NCBI GenBank assembly: GCA_038239195.1
Contig: JBBSEZ010000043.1
Coordinates: 1-34,791, forward strand
Length of the DNA: 34,791 nt
Reading direction: 5' to 3'
DNA from: JBBSEZ01 sp038239195
Lineage (GTDB): Bacteria; Planctomycetota; Planctomycetia; Gemmatales; Gemmataceae
The first letter of the stretch is position 1, and every line of letters starts with the position of its first letter. The position numbers and the translations under genes were made by a program. Below the pieces are notes generated by a model. That model did no database searches. It was not told the origin of the DNA and saw only the letters and a program-made list of their open reading frames with translations. This document shows positions 1 through 8,179 of the stretch, piece after piece.

Positions 1-105
1 ACACATTTTTGTTTGTGTGTTTGGGTGGGGGGCGGGGGTCACCACCCCCATTTACACCACCAAAACGGGGGGGCCACCCCCCCCCCCCTCGCCTCGTTCG
101 GCCCC
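1..105. other. Low-complexity contig end
   Basis: Runs of G and C, including a C tract of about 13 bases, and repetitive GT-rich sequence occupy the first ~100 bases. This is unlike the balanced GC-rich coding DNA that follows and resembles poor-quality sequence at a contig edge. No gene is called here; the first supported start codon is at 123. Confidence 0.6.
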
Positions 106-122
106 AACGGAGAAGCCCGACC

Positions 123-3100
123 ATGCGACCCGCTCAGCCCGAAGGCAATCCCCTGCGCCAGCGCCTGGCGGGGCTGCGCCGCCGGATTCGCCTGGTGGCG
201 ACCGTTCGCGGCACCGGCTGGCTGCTCTCGGCGGTCCTGTTCGCCCTGTTGCTGGCCGGGCTGCTCGACTGGACGGTCCACCTGCCGGCGCTGGTGCGCG
301 CCCTCGCCCTCGTCGGGACGCTCGCGGCGGGTGGCATCATCGCGTATCGCTATCTTCTGCAACCGCTGGCGGGCCGGACGGACGATCTGACGCTGGCCTT
401 GCGCGTGGAGGATCGCTTCCCTTCGCTGAACGACTCCCTGGCGAGCACGGTGCAGTTCCTCGAACAGGCCGAGACGGGCAAGGTCGGGCCTGGCGGGGCG
501 GAATCGGCCAGCCTGCGCCGCGAGGCCGTGCGCCGCGCGCTGGGCAAGGCCGAGGGCTTCGACTTCCGCCGCGTGGTGGACGCGCGAGGCGTGCGCATCG
601 CCGGCCTGGCCGGCTTCGTCGCGGCGGCGCTCGCCGTCGTCTTGACGGTGCTGTTCCCCTCCGTCGCCATGACGGCGCTGGGGCGGCTGGCCAATCCATT
701 CGGCGGGCTCGAATGGCCGCGCAAGACCAAGCTGGATGTCGCCGAGCCGGGCGAGCGCATCGGCAAGGAGCAACCGTACCGCGTGACGGGGAAGGTGTGG
801 GGCGCGGTGCCGAAAGAGGCGTCGCTGCACTGCACCTACGAGCGAGGCAACCTCAACAAGAAGACGGTGGACCTGAAGGCGGTGGACGGGGTCGCCCGCT
901 TCGAGTTCTTCCTGTTGCCGCACGAGGTCCAGAGCAACTTCTCGTTCAAGATCGTCGCGGGAGACACCGAGAGCAGGCTCTACAAGGTCCAGGTGCTGCC
1001 CCCGCCCACGCTGGTCCCGCTCGACGGCAAGCCCTCGCCTCAGTTGAAGCTGACGCACCCGCGCTACACCGGCCTGCCCTCGCCGCACCAGTTGGCGCCC
1101 GGCAACGGCAACATCGACGCCGTCTACGGGACGAAGGGCGTGTTCCGTGCTGCGGCGGACCGGCCGCTGCGCAAGGCGTGGATCGAGTATCGGCTTCCGG
1201 GGGAGGGAGGGCTCGCCGAGATCGCCGAGCTGATCCGTGGCGTGGCCGCGACCGTCGGCGCCCGCACGCCCTGGGGCCCAATCCCCGCCACCCTGAGCGG
1301 GGAACGGCGGATCATCGAGTTGGAGCTCGCGCCGATCGTCAGCGGCGGGTACGTCCTCCATTTCGAGGACGAAACGGGGCTGTCCAACACGCGCGCGTTC
1401 GAGATCAACCTGAGAGTCGATCCGCGGCCGAGCGTCCGCCTGGTTCGGCCCTCGCCCTCGCGCGACATGCTCCAGGTGCTGCCCGACGCCGAGTTACCGC
1501 TGACGGTTGTCGCCGACGACCCCGAGTATGGCCTGCGTTCGGTCTGGCTGGAGTATCGCACGCGCGGCACGGACGCGCCGCGGGTAGTCCCGCTCTATCG
1601 CACGGGGACGGGGCTGGTGCCCGCGCTGGCGCCGCTGGTCGGCCCGCTGGCGTCGGTCGCGCCCCTTCGGCCGGCGCGCCCGGCTCGGCTCGAGCTCAAC
1701 CAGGTGCTGGTTTTCAAGGCCCTGACGCACCCCGACGGCGCGGCGCTGCGGGAGGGCGACGAGGTCGTACTTCAGGCGTTGGCCGACGACTTCGACGACG
1801 TGACGGAGGACAAGGAGCCCGGCGCGAGCGAGAAGATCACGATCCGCATCGTCGGCCGCGAGGGGCTCAATCTGGCGGTCACCGAAGAGGAGAACAAGGT
1901 CCAGCGCGAGTTGACGGAATTGCTGGCCAAGGAGCGCGAGGCGCGCGAGAAGGTGGCCGCCGTCGAGAAGAAACTGCGGCGAGGCGAGAAGCTCGACGCC
2001 GAGGACCGCAACCAGTTGATCCAGGCGGAGATGCAGCAGCGCGAGGAGGTGCGGAAAAAGGTGGGCGACGACAAGGAAGGGCTTCGGAGCCGCGTGGCCC
2101 GGCTGCTGGAAGCGCTGGAGCAGAATGGCCAGCGAAACAGCAGCGCTGCCGACCGGATGGAGCACGTCGCCAAGGAGCTGGATCGCCTGGCGAAGCGCGA
2201 CCTGGCCGAGATCGACCCGAAGCTGGCGAACGCTCGCAAGCTGGCCGAGGCGCTCGACCCCCAGGCTCGCGCCGAGCGCCAGAAAGAATTGAAGGGGCAG
2301 GCCGAGCAAGCCGAGAAGGAGGCCGGCGCCCAGGAGAGGGCCGCCGAGCAGGACGAGCGGGCCGCGGCCCAGGCCGAGAAGCGGGCGGCCCAGGCCGCCG
2401 ACGAGGAGACCAAGGCCCAGCGTCGGGCCGAGGCGAAGCGGCTGAAAGAACGCGCGGAGACGGAGCGCCAGCGGGCTCGGGAACTGCGCGAGGACGCGGC
2501 CCGCGACCGCAAGGAGGCGGCGAAGGTGCCCGACCCGGAGGAGGCGCGCGACGCGGTGACGGAAGTTCGCAAGCACCAGGAAGAGGTGGAGAAGAGCCTG
2601 GGAGCGCTCTTGAAGGACATGGAGCCCTCGCGCGACATTCAGGAGCTCAAGACCGAGGCGGGTCGCATCCAGCGGGAGCAGCGACGCCTGGCGGTCGAGT
2701 TGGCAGAGCTTGCCAAGGAAGAGCGCAAGATGGCGGGCAAGAGCCCGGAGGAGCTGAGCCAGGAGCAAAAGGCGGACCTCGAGGCGCTGCGCGACAGCCA
2801 GCGCCGGGTGCAGGAGCAGACCAACCAGTTGCTGGAGAAGATGCGCAAGGTGGCCCAGAAGCTCGAAGAGGTCGATCGCGAGACGAAGGAGCCGCGCGAC
2901 CCCGAGACGGCGAAGGCCATCCGCGCCGCCCTGGCCCAGGCGCAGAAAGAAGACCTCGTCGGCAAGATGAAGCAGGCCGGCGAGGACGTCAAGGAGAACA
3001 AGCTCAACGACGCGCGCCGCAGTCAAAAGCAGGTGACGAAGCAGCTCGACAAGCTGGTCCGCAATCTGGAGGACCGGCGCGACGAGGAACTGGACCGGCT

Positions 3101-4301
3101 CATCAAGAAGTTGCGCGAGGCGGAGGACAAGGTCGAGGAGCTGACCAAGGAGCAGGAAGAGCTCAAGAAGAAGCTCAAGGCGGCCGAGAAGGAGACCGAC
3201 CCGGCCAAGCGCGAGGCGGAGCTGAAGAAGCTGGGGCGCCGGCAGGACGAGTTGAAGAAGAAGACGGAGGAACTGGTCAAGACGCTGTCGCGGATGCGCA
3301 GCGAGCGGGCGAAGCAGGCGCTGGCCCAGGCCAACGAGGAGATGCAGCAGGCCGGCGACGAGCTCTCGCGCGGCAAGCCCGACGACGAGAAGCAGGAGGA
3401 CGTGCTCGACCGCCTCGACGAGGCGCGCGAGGAGCTCCAGAAGGCACGGCGGCGGGCGGAAGAACAACTCGGGCGCGAACAGCTCGAGCGCCTGGCCGAT
3501 CAGTTGCGCCGCTACAAGGAGCGCCAGGAGGCGCAGCAGAAAGAGGCGGAGCGCATCCAGGGCCAGGCGCGGCAGAACGAGGGCTGGTCGCGCGCCTTGC
3601 AAGCGAGCCTCCGCAACCTCGCCGAGGCCCAGGGTTGGGGCGAGCGCCCCGGCGGCGGCGACGAAGGGCCGGACAAGCTCACGGGCCAGGTGACCGGGCT
3701 GGCGCAGGAGGTGAGCGAGACGACGAAGAAGCACCTCCAGGGCACGCCTGTGTTCGCCAAACAACTGGAGCTCGCCGCCGAGGCGATGGAGAAAGCGGGG
3801 CGGCGCCTGCACGAGATGGCCAAGGAGCCGCCAGCGCTCGCGGGCTTGCCGGACGAGGACGTGGCCCGCTCCCAGGCCGAGGCGGTGCGCCGGCTTGCCC
3901 AATTGCTCGAGGCGGTCAAGGACGCCCAGAACGCCCCGCAACCGCTCAACAAGGGCGGCGGTGGCGAGAAGGCGGACGGCGGCGACGCGGAGGAGGGCGG
4001 GAACCGGCGCGGCGACGACAGCCTTCCGCCGCTGGCGCAGCTGCGGCTGTTGCGACGGATGCAGAAGGAAGTCAACGACCGGACGGAGGCCTTCAACAAG
4101 AATCGCCCCGATCGCGAGAAGCTCGGGGCCAAGGAGAAGGCGGAGCTGGAGAGCGTTCGCCGCGATCAAAAAGAGGTCGCCGACCTGCTCGAAGAGCTGA
4201 GCCGTCAGAATAGAGAGGCGGACGCGGAGCCGGAAGCGCCTGCCCCGGCTGAGGGCAAGGGTGGCAAGAACGGGGACAAGAAAGAAGGGGACCAGGGATG
4301 A
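123..4301 (+). CDS. Giant DUF4175-like membrane-anchored coiled-coil protein
   Basis: The 1392-aa product has two N-terminal transmembrane segments (about residues 32-50 and 56-76) and a third at about 160-180. A beta-rich, probably extracytoplasmic region extends to about residue 580. The last ~800 residues are charged heptad-like coiled coil rich in Glu, Lys, Arg, Ala and Gln. This layout matches the DUF4175-like proteins of planctomycetes; molecular function is unknown. The ATG at 123 was chosen because GGAGAA lies 7 bases upstream and the reading before it runs through the suspicious contig end. The stop overlaps the next start by 4 bases (ATGA), so the two are probably translationally coupled. 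A structural or scaffolding role at the cell envelope is inference. The DUF4175 assignment rests on architecture, not on diagnostic residues. Confidence 0.8.
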   Translation: MRPAQPEGNPLRQRLAGLRRRIRLVATVRGTGWLLSAVLFALLLAGLLDWTVHLPALVRALALVGTLAAGGIIAYRYLLQPLAGRTDDLTLALRVEDRFPSLNDSLASTVQFLEQAETGKVGPGGAESASLRREAVRRALGKAEGFDFRRVVDARGVRIAGLAGFVAAALAVVLTVLFPSVAMTALGRLANPFGGLEWPRKTKLDVAEPGERIGKEQPYRVTGKVWGAVPKEASLHCTYERGNLNKKTVDLKAVDGVARFEFFLLPHEVQSNFSFKIVAGDTESRLYKVQVLPPPTLVPLDGKPSPQLKLTHPRYTGLPSPHQLAPGNGNIDAVYGTKGVFRAAADRPLRKAWIEYRLPGEGGLAEIAELIRGVAATVGARTPWGPIPATLSGERRIIELELAPIVSGGYVLHFEDETGLSNTRAFEINLRVDPRPSVRLVRPSPSRDMLQVLPDAELPLTVVADDPEYGLRSVWLEYRTRGTDAPRVVPLYRTGTGLVPALAPLVGPLASVAPLRPARPARLELNQVLVFKALTHPDGAALREGDEVVLQALADDFDDVTEDKEPGASEKITIRIVGREGLNLAVTEEENKVQRELTELLAKEREAREKVAAVEKKLRRGEKLDAEDRNQLIQAEMQQREEVRKKVGDDKEGLRSRVARLLEALEQNGQRNSSAADRMEHVAKELDRLAKRDLAEIDPKLANARKLAEALDPQARAERQKELKGQAEQAEKEAGAQERAAEQDERAAAQAEKRAAQAADEETKAQRRAEAKRLKERAETERQRARELREDAARDRKEAAKVPDPEEARDAVTEVRKHQEEVEKSLGALLKDMEPSRDIQELKTEAGRIQREQRRLAVELAELAKEERKMAGKSPEELSQEQKADLEALRDSQRRVQEQTNQLLEKMRKVAQKLEEVDRETKEPRDPETAKAIRAALAQAQKEDLVGKMKQAGEDVKENKLNDARRSQKQVTKQLDKLVRNLEDRRDEELDRLIKKLREAEDKVEELTKEQEELKKKLKAAEKETDPAKREAELKKLGRRQDELKKKTEELVKTLSRMRSERAKQALAQANEEMQQAGDELSRGKPDDEKQEDVLDRLDEAREELQKARRRAEEQLGREQLERLADQLRRYKERQEAQQKEAERIQGQARQNEGWSRALQASLRNLAEAQGWGERPGGGDEGPDKLTGQVTGLAQEVSETTKKHLQGTPVFAKQLELAAEAMEKAGRRLHEMAKEPPALAGLPDEDVARSQAEAVRRLAQLLEAVKDAQNAPQPLNKGGGGEKADGGDAEEGGNRRGDDSLPPLAQLRLLRRMQKEVNDRTEAFNKNRPDREKLGAKEKAELESVRRDQKEVADLLEELSRQNREADAEPEAPAPAEGKGGKNGDKKEGDQG

Positions 4302-5146
4302 AACGTTACGTTCTGCCGCTGTTGCTGGCGGGGCTCGGGCTGACGGCCCTCCCCTTGCTCGACCGGGCGGTCGCCGACGCGGCCGACGCGGTCGAGGGAG
4401 ACGAGCCACCGCTGCGCTTGAAGAAGAAGAAAAAGGCCCCCGACGAAGGGCCGAAGGAAGAGAAGAAGGCCCCCGAGCCGAAGAAAGGTGCGGGGGCGAA
4501 GGAGAAGGAGGAGCCGCTCATGCCGGAGGACGGGAACGCGGAGCCGCAGGAGGACGAGAAGGAAGTGCTGGCGCGGGTGCAGAAGAACATGCGCGCCGCC
4601 GAGGAGAAGCTGGCCAACCGGGAGGTGGGCGAGCCGACGCGGCAGATGCAGCGCGACGTCCTCAAGGACCTCGACGAGCTCATCAACCGCGCCCAGCAAC
4701 CGCCTCCTCCGCCGAAAGACCCGCAAGGGGGTGGTGGTGGCGGCGGTGGAGGGAAGGACAACCCGCAGGGCGGCGGGAAGCAAGGCGCGGGCGCTCCCCA
4801 GGGCGGGGGCAAGCAGGCGGGGGGCAAGCAGAGCTCGCGGCGGCAGCGCGCCAGCCGCAAGCGCGGCAGCGGCAGCGGGAAGCAGGTGGCCAAGGGGAAC
4901 GGCAAGCAAGGCAGCGGGCAGTCGGGCGGGCCTTCCGACAAGGGAGGTGCCGGGGGCAAGAGCCCGCCGCGCGGCAACGATCCCAAGCACGAGGGGAAGG
5001 ACGGGGCCTGGGGCCACCTGCCGGAGTCGCTGCGAGCGGAGATGAGCGCCTTTGCCAACCCGGAGCCGTTCTTGCCGCGCTACGACGACTTGATTCGGAA
5101 GTATTATCGGACCATCGCCGAGCAAGGCCGACGCAAGGGAGACTGA
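4298..5146 (+). CDS. Exported Lys/Gly-rich protein of unknown function
   Basis: The 282-aa product starts with a Sec-type signal peptide (MKRY, hydrophobic core to about residue 20, likely cleavage near the AVADA stretch). A Lys/Glu/Pro-rich linker (about 40-90) follows, then a short predicted helix containing REVGEPTRQMQRDVLKDLDE. Residues about 130-240 are low complexity, rich in Gly, Gln, Lys and Ser. A conserved-looking C-terminus includes YDDLIRKYYRTIAEQ. The start overlaps the DUF4175-like gene by 4 bases, and the next gene begins 3 bases after the stop, so the three form one transcription unit. No enzymatic motif is visible. The C-terminal tail may bind a partner from the same operon; that is inference. 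Confidence 0.75.
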   Translation: MKRYVLPLLLAGLGLTALPLLDRAVADAADAVEGDEPPLRLKKKKKAPDEGPKEEKKAPEPKKGAGAKEKEEPLMPEDGNAEPQEDEKEVLARVQKNMRAAEEKLANREVGEPTRQMQRDVLKDLDELINRAQQPPPPPKDPQGGGGGGGGGKDNPQGGGKQGAGAPQGGGKQAGGKQSSRRQRASRKRGSGSGKQVAKGNGKQGSGQSGGPSDKGGAGGKSPPRGNDPKHEGKDGAWGHLPESLRAEMSAFANPEPFLPRYDDLIRKYYRTIAEQGRRKGD

Positions 5147-5149
5147 GCC

Positions 5150-6268
5150 ATGTGGTCGCGACGCCGTTTTTTGACGGGCAGTGGGCTGGCCGTTCTGGGC
5201 ACCGCGGGGCTCGGGCTGGCCTTCCCGGGTGACGGAGCGGACGGTGGGGGCTTCGAGTTGCCGATCCCGGACGGGACGGCCTCGAAGAACATGATCACGG
5301 CGCGCGCCGACGGGGCGATCCAGCGTGGGCTGGCTTACCTGGCCGGGCGGCGGGCGCGGGATGGCTCCTACGGGACGCGCGGCTACGCGGGCAACGTGGC
5401 AGTGACGAGCCTGGCGGGCATGGCGTTCATGTGCGGCGGGCACCAACCCAACCGAGGCGCCTACGGGCGCATCGTCACCGACTGCCTGAAGTTCGTGCTG
5501 AGCATGGAGAACGTGGGGCGAGGGCAACGGGGCTTCCTGCACAACCCGGCGGCCAGCCCGCACGGGCCGATGTATGGGCACGGGTTCGCCACGCTGTTCC
5601 TGGCCGAGGCGTCGGGCATGGTCCACGACAAGGCGTTGCGCAAGGAGGTGCGCACCAAGCTGCATGCGGCCGTCGAGTTGATCCTGAAGGCCCAGAACTT
5701 CGAGGGCGGCTGGCGCTACACCCCCAACAGCCCCGACGCCGACCTGTCGGTGACCATCTGCCAGATCATGGCGTTGCGGGCGGCGAAGAACGCGGGCCTG
5801 AAGGTGCCGAAGCGTCAGATCGATCTGTGCGTGAAATACGTCAAGGAGTGCCAGGATCGCCGCGAGGGCTGGTTCAAGTATCAGCGCCAGGGCGGGGGGG
5901 GCGGCGGGCACCAGGGCTTCGCGCGCACGGCGGCGGGGGTGGTGGCGCTGTACAGCGCTGGCATCTACAAGGGCCCCGAGGTCGAGGCGGGCCTGCGCTT
6001 CCTGATGCGGAACAAGCCGGGCGGCGGCGGGTTCTTCGGCCGGCTCGACATGCACTACTTCTACGGCCACTACTACGCCGTGCAGGCGATGTGGACGGCG
6101 GGCGGCAGCTACTGGTCGGAGTGGTATCCGGCCATCCGCGAGGAACTGCTGAGCCGGCAGAACCCCGACGGTTCGTGGCTCGACCCGATCTGCACGCACT
6201 ACGGCACGGCGATGGCGTGCATCATCTTGCAGGTGCCGAACAACTACCTGCCGATTTTGCAGAAGTGA
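5150..6268 (+). CDS. Prenyltransferase/squalene-cyclase-fold repeat protein with Tat-type signal
   Basis: The 372-aa product begins with a twin-arginine-like signal (SRRRFLTG, then a hydrophobic stretch to about residue 25). The body consists of alpha-helical repeats of the terpene cyclase/prenyltransferase type. Recognisable repeat cores are AIQRGLAYLAGRRARDGSYG, ILKAQNFEGGWRY, YVKECQDRREGWFKY and LLSRQNPDGSWLDP, all with the QxxxGxW-like pattern. The DxDD acid motif of squalene-hopene cyclase is absent (the nearest is DADLSV), so a cyclase reaction should not be assumed. Planctomycetes have many exported proteins of this fold with unknown activity. GGGAGA before the ATG serves as ribosome-binding site, and the gene is the last of the three-gene unit. 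Confidence 0.8.
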   Translation: MWSRRRFLTGSGLAVLGTAGLGLAFPGDGADGGGFELPIPDGTASKNMITARADGAIQRGLAYLAGRRARDGSYGTRGYAGNVAVTSLAGMAFMCGGHQPNRGAYGRIVTDCLKFVLSMENVGRGQRGFLHNPAASPHGPMYGHGFATLFLAEASGMVHDKALRKEVRTKLHAAVELILKAQNFEGGWRYTPNSPDADLSVTICQIMALRAAKNAGLKVPKRQIDLCVKYVKECQDRREGWFKYQRQGGGGGGHQGFARTAAGVVALYSAGIYKGPEVEAGLRFLMRNKPGGGGFFGRLDMHYFYGHYYAVQAMWTAGGSYWSEWYPAIREELLSRQNPDGSWLDPICTHYGTAMACIILQVPNNYLPILQK

Positions 6269-6294
6269 GCCCGACGGGCGCCAGCGCGGCGGAA

Positions 6295-6359
6295 CGGAAC
6301 GCCACGGAGGGCGTTCCCTCCAGGTCGATGCTGTAGGGAACGCCCTCCGTGGCGTTTCG
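6295..6359. repeat. Extragenic hairpin, 22-bp perfect arms
   Basis: Arms 6298-6319 and 6335-6356 are perfectly complementary around a 15-base loop, and the pairing extends a few bases outward through a G-T pair. It sits 26 bases after the stop of the prenyltransferase-fold gene and could end that transcript. It lacks a T tract, so it could equally be a dispersed repeat. The arm contains GGGAACGCCCTCCGTGGCG. Confidence 0.75.
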
Positions 6360-6451
6360 CTTGGTCATCGGCGGTGCGGTTATCGCATCCGCGCCGCTGC
6401 GGTTCTCCAGGTGGAGAGAAGCCCCTCACCCCTTCCCCCTGGAGACGGACC

Positions 6452-6658
6452 ATGAGCAACCACTTGTTCTCGGGGCCGCGCGCGCCGCGCGGCGTCAATG
6501 CCAAGATCGTCCTCGGCGCCGTGCTGGGCGCGGCGGGCGCGCTGCTGACGACGGCGCTCGCCCTGCGGTCGTTCGAGTTCGGCATCCTCGCCGCGATCGG
6601 CGGGGGCCTCGTCGGGATGTTCGCCGCCCTCGGGCAGCACGAGCGCGGCGACGTGTAA
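6452..6658 (+). CDS. Small glycine-rich two-helix membrane protein
   Basis: A 68-aa protein opens with MSNHLFSG, has two hydrophobic segments (about residues 18-36 and 43-60), both rich in Gly and Ala, and ends in a short charged tail (HERGDV). The ATG at 6452 is preceded by GGAGA at a good distance; an upstream in-frame start at 6374 has no such site. It stands alone between two hairpins (6295-6359 and 6683-6734). The family is not recognised. The Gly-zipper-like helices suggest self-association in the membrane, but no function can be assigned. Confidence 0.6.
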   Translation: MSNHLFSGPRAPRGVNAKIVLGAVLGAAGALLTTALALRSFEFGILAAIGGGLVGMFAALGQHERGDV

Positions 6659-6682
6659 GGCGAGCGGCAGGACTTCGATTCC

Positions 6683-6734
6683 TGTAGGACGGCTCTCCCG
6701 AGCCGTCCGGACGACTCGGGAGAGCCGTCCTACA
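6683..6734. repeat. Extragenic hairpin, 20-bp perfect arms (family A)
   Basis: Arms 6683-6702 and 6715-6734 are perfectly complementary; the arm reads TGTAGGACGGCTCTCCCGAG. The inner 12 bases contain the palindrome CGTCCGGACG. A second copy lies at 24330-24471, where it is split by a small insertion. It lies 24 bases past the small membrane protein gene and may act as a terminator, but the second copy shows it is a dispersed repeat family. Confidence 0.8.
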
Positions 6735-6848
6735 AGGATGGTTCTTCCTGCCGGTCGCCGAACGCGGCGAAGCCTCTTGTTTCGCGCGCCGCCCTCCTCT
6801 AGGATCAGACCGTTCGGCCCCCTTGCCCCTTCCCAGGCGAACGGCCTC

Positions 6849-8108
6849 ATGCAGCACCTTTCCTCCTCCCGCGCGTGCGGGCCCCTGGCGCTCCTTCTCC
6901 TGGTCGGCGCGCCGAGCACCTCCCCCCTTCGAGCCCAGGACGCCGTCCCTCTCTTCGCGGTGCGAACCGCGTCGGGCGAGACCGTGCGCGGCCCGCAACT
7001 CCAGATCGGCCCCGACTGGACGGTCCGCGTCGGCAAAGGCGCGGGCCAGCGCGTCGCGGGGGAGGACGTCCTGTCGGTGCGCCAGGAAGGACTGGCCCTG
7101 CCGCCCCTGCCGACCGACGAGCAGTTGATCCTGGTCAACGGCGATCGGTTCCCGGTCACCGGGGCTCGCTTGAAGGGCGAGCGCCTGTACTTTCACCACC
7201 CCGACCTGGAGGGCGGGAAGGAGGCCTCGCTGCCCCTGACTGCCGTCGCCGTGTTCTGGCGGGTGGCGCCAGACCGCACGATCGTCCCCGAGAAACTGCG
7301 CAGGCAGTTCGCCGGCGGGGCGCGGACGCGAGACACCGTGTTGCTGCGCAACGGCGACGTACTGGCCGGAGTGCTGGACAAGCTGGACGGCAAAGCGATC
7401 GGGGTGGAGGTCGAGAAAAAGGCGGTCTCCGTCAAGGTTGCCCAGGTGGCGGCCGTTGCGCTCAGCACCGACCTGGCGGATCGCTCGCGCCCCAAAGGGC
7501 TGTACGCGCACGTGGTGCTGGCGAAGACGGCGCGGTCGCCCGGCGGGCGGTTTACGCTCCGCAGTGCCGTCTGCGACGGCAAGGTGCTGCGCGGCAAGAC
7601 GCCTTTCGGCGCCGGCCTCCGGGTGCCGGCGGCCCGCGTTGCTGGCCTGGAAATCGTGGGCGGCAAGGCCATTCACCTTTCCGATCTCAAACCGAGCAAG
7701 TACGAGTATCGCCCATTTCTCGACGAGCGCTGGCCGTGGTCGGCCGACAGCAGCGCCACGGGCCGCGACCTGCGCGTGGGCGGGGCCGTCTACGACCGGG
7801 GGGTGGGCATGCACACGCATAGCCTGCTGACGTATTCGCTGGGCGGCGCGTACGCCCGCTTCGAAGCGGTGGTCGGCCTGGACGACCTCGACGGCCGGCG
7901 CGGCGCTGCCCGCATCCGCGTCCTGGGCGACGGCAAACCGCTCGACCTGGGCGGCCAGGGCGAACTGACGCACGCCGGCGGCCCCCTGACGCTCCGCCTG
8001 AACGTCGCGGGCGTGAAGGAACTGACGCTCGAATCGGCCTGGGGAGACAACGGCCTCGTGCAAGGTGTCGTCAACTGGGCCGACGCCCGGCTGGTGAAGA
8101 AGGACTGA
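6849..8108 (+). CDS. Exported NPCBM-domain protein
   Basis: The 419-aa product has a signal peptide (MQHLSSS, hydrophobic core around residues 10-22, likely cleavage near PLRAQDA). The middle region is beta-rich. The C-terminal ~140 residues match an NPCBM domain: DRGVGMHTHSLLTYSLG, then FEAVVGLDD, RIRVLGDGK and a closing VNWADARL. NPCBM domains are carbohydrate-binding-like modules common in exported planctomycete proteins, so sugar binding outside the cytoplasm is inferred. The first methionine with an adjoining signal peptide is at 6849; the longer frame from 6738 would place about 37 extra residues ahead of it. It converges with the protease gene on the other strand, with a hairpin between them. 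Confidence 0.8.
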   Translation: MQHLSSSRACGPLALLLLVGAPSTSPLRAQDAVPLFAVRTASGETVRGPQLQIGPDWTVRVGKGAGQRVAGEDVLSVRQEGLALPPLPTDEQLILVNGDRFPVTGARLKGERLYFHHPDLEGGKEASLPLTAVAVFWRVAPDRTIVPEKLRRQFAGGARTRDTVLLRNGDVLAGVLDKLDGKAIGVEVEKKAVSVKVAQVAAVALSTDLADRSRPKGLYAHVVLAKTARSPGGRFTLRSAVCDGKVLRGKTPFGAGLRVPAARVAGLEIVGGKAIHLSDLKPSKYEYRPFLDERWPWSADSSATGRDLRVGGAVYDRGVGMHTHSLLTYSLGGAYARFEAVVGLDDLDGRRGAARIRVLGDGKPLDLGGQGELTHAGGPLTLRLNVAGVKELTLESAWGDNGLVQGVVNWADARLVKKD

Positions 8109-8111
8109 AAT

Positions 8112-8154
8112 GCGAACCGGCCAGGAAGAGGGGCCCTCTTGCGGGCCGGTTCGC
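8112..8154. terminator. Probable bidirectional terminator hairpin
   Basis: Perfect 11-bp arms GCGAACCGGCC (8112-8122) and GGCCGGTTCGC (8144-8154) enclose a second, nested palindrome AGAGGGGCCCTCT. The hairpin lies between two converging genes, 3 bases past the NPCBM stop and 25 bases past the protease stop on the other strand. A clear T tract is missing. Confidence 0.6.
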
Positions 8155-8179
8155 GCGCTTGGGTAGCGCTCCCTGGGGG

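Noticed and set aside
1494..4409. 971-aa open frame on the - strand opposite the DUF4175-like gene
   Set aside because: It is a mirror of the coiled-coil coding sequence, Leu/Arg/Ala-rich with no domain. The + strand gene is far better supported.
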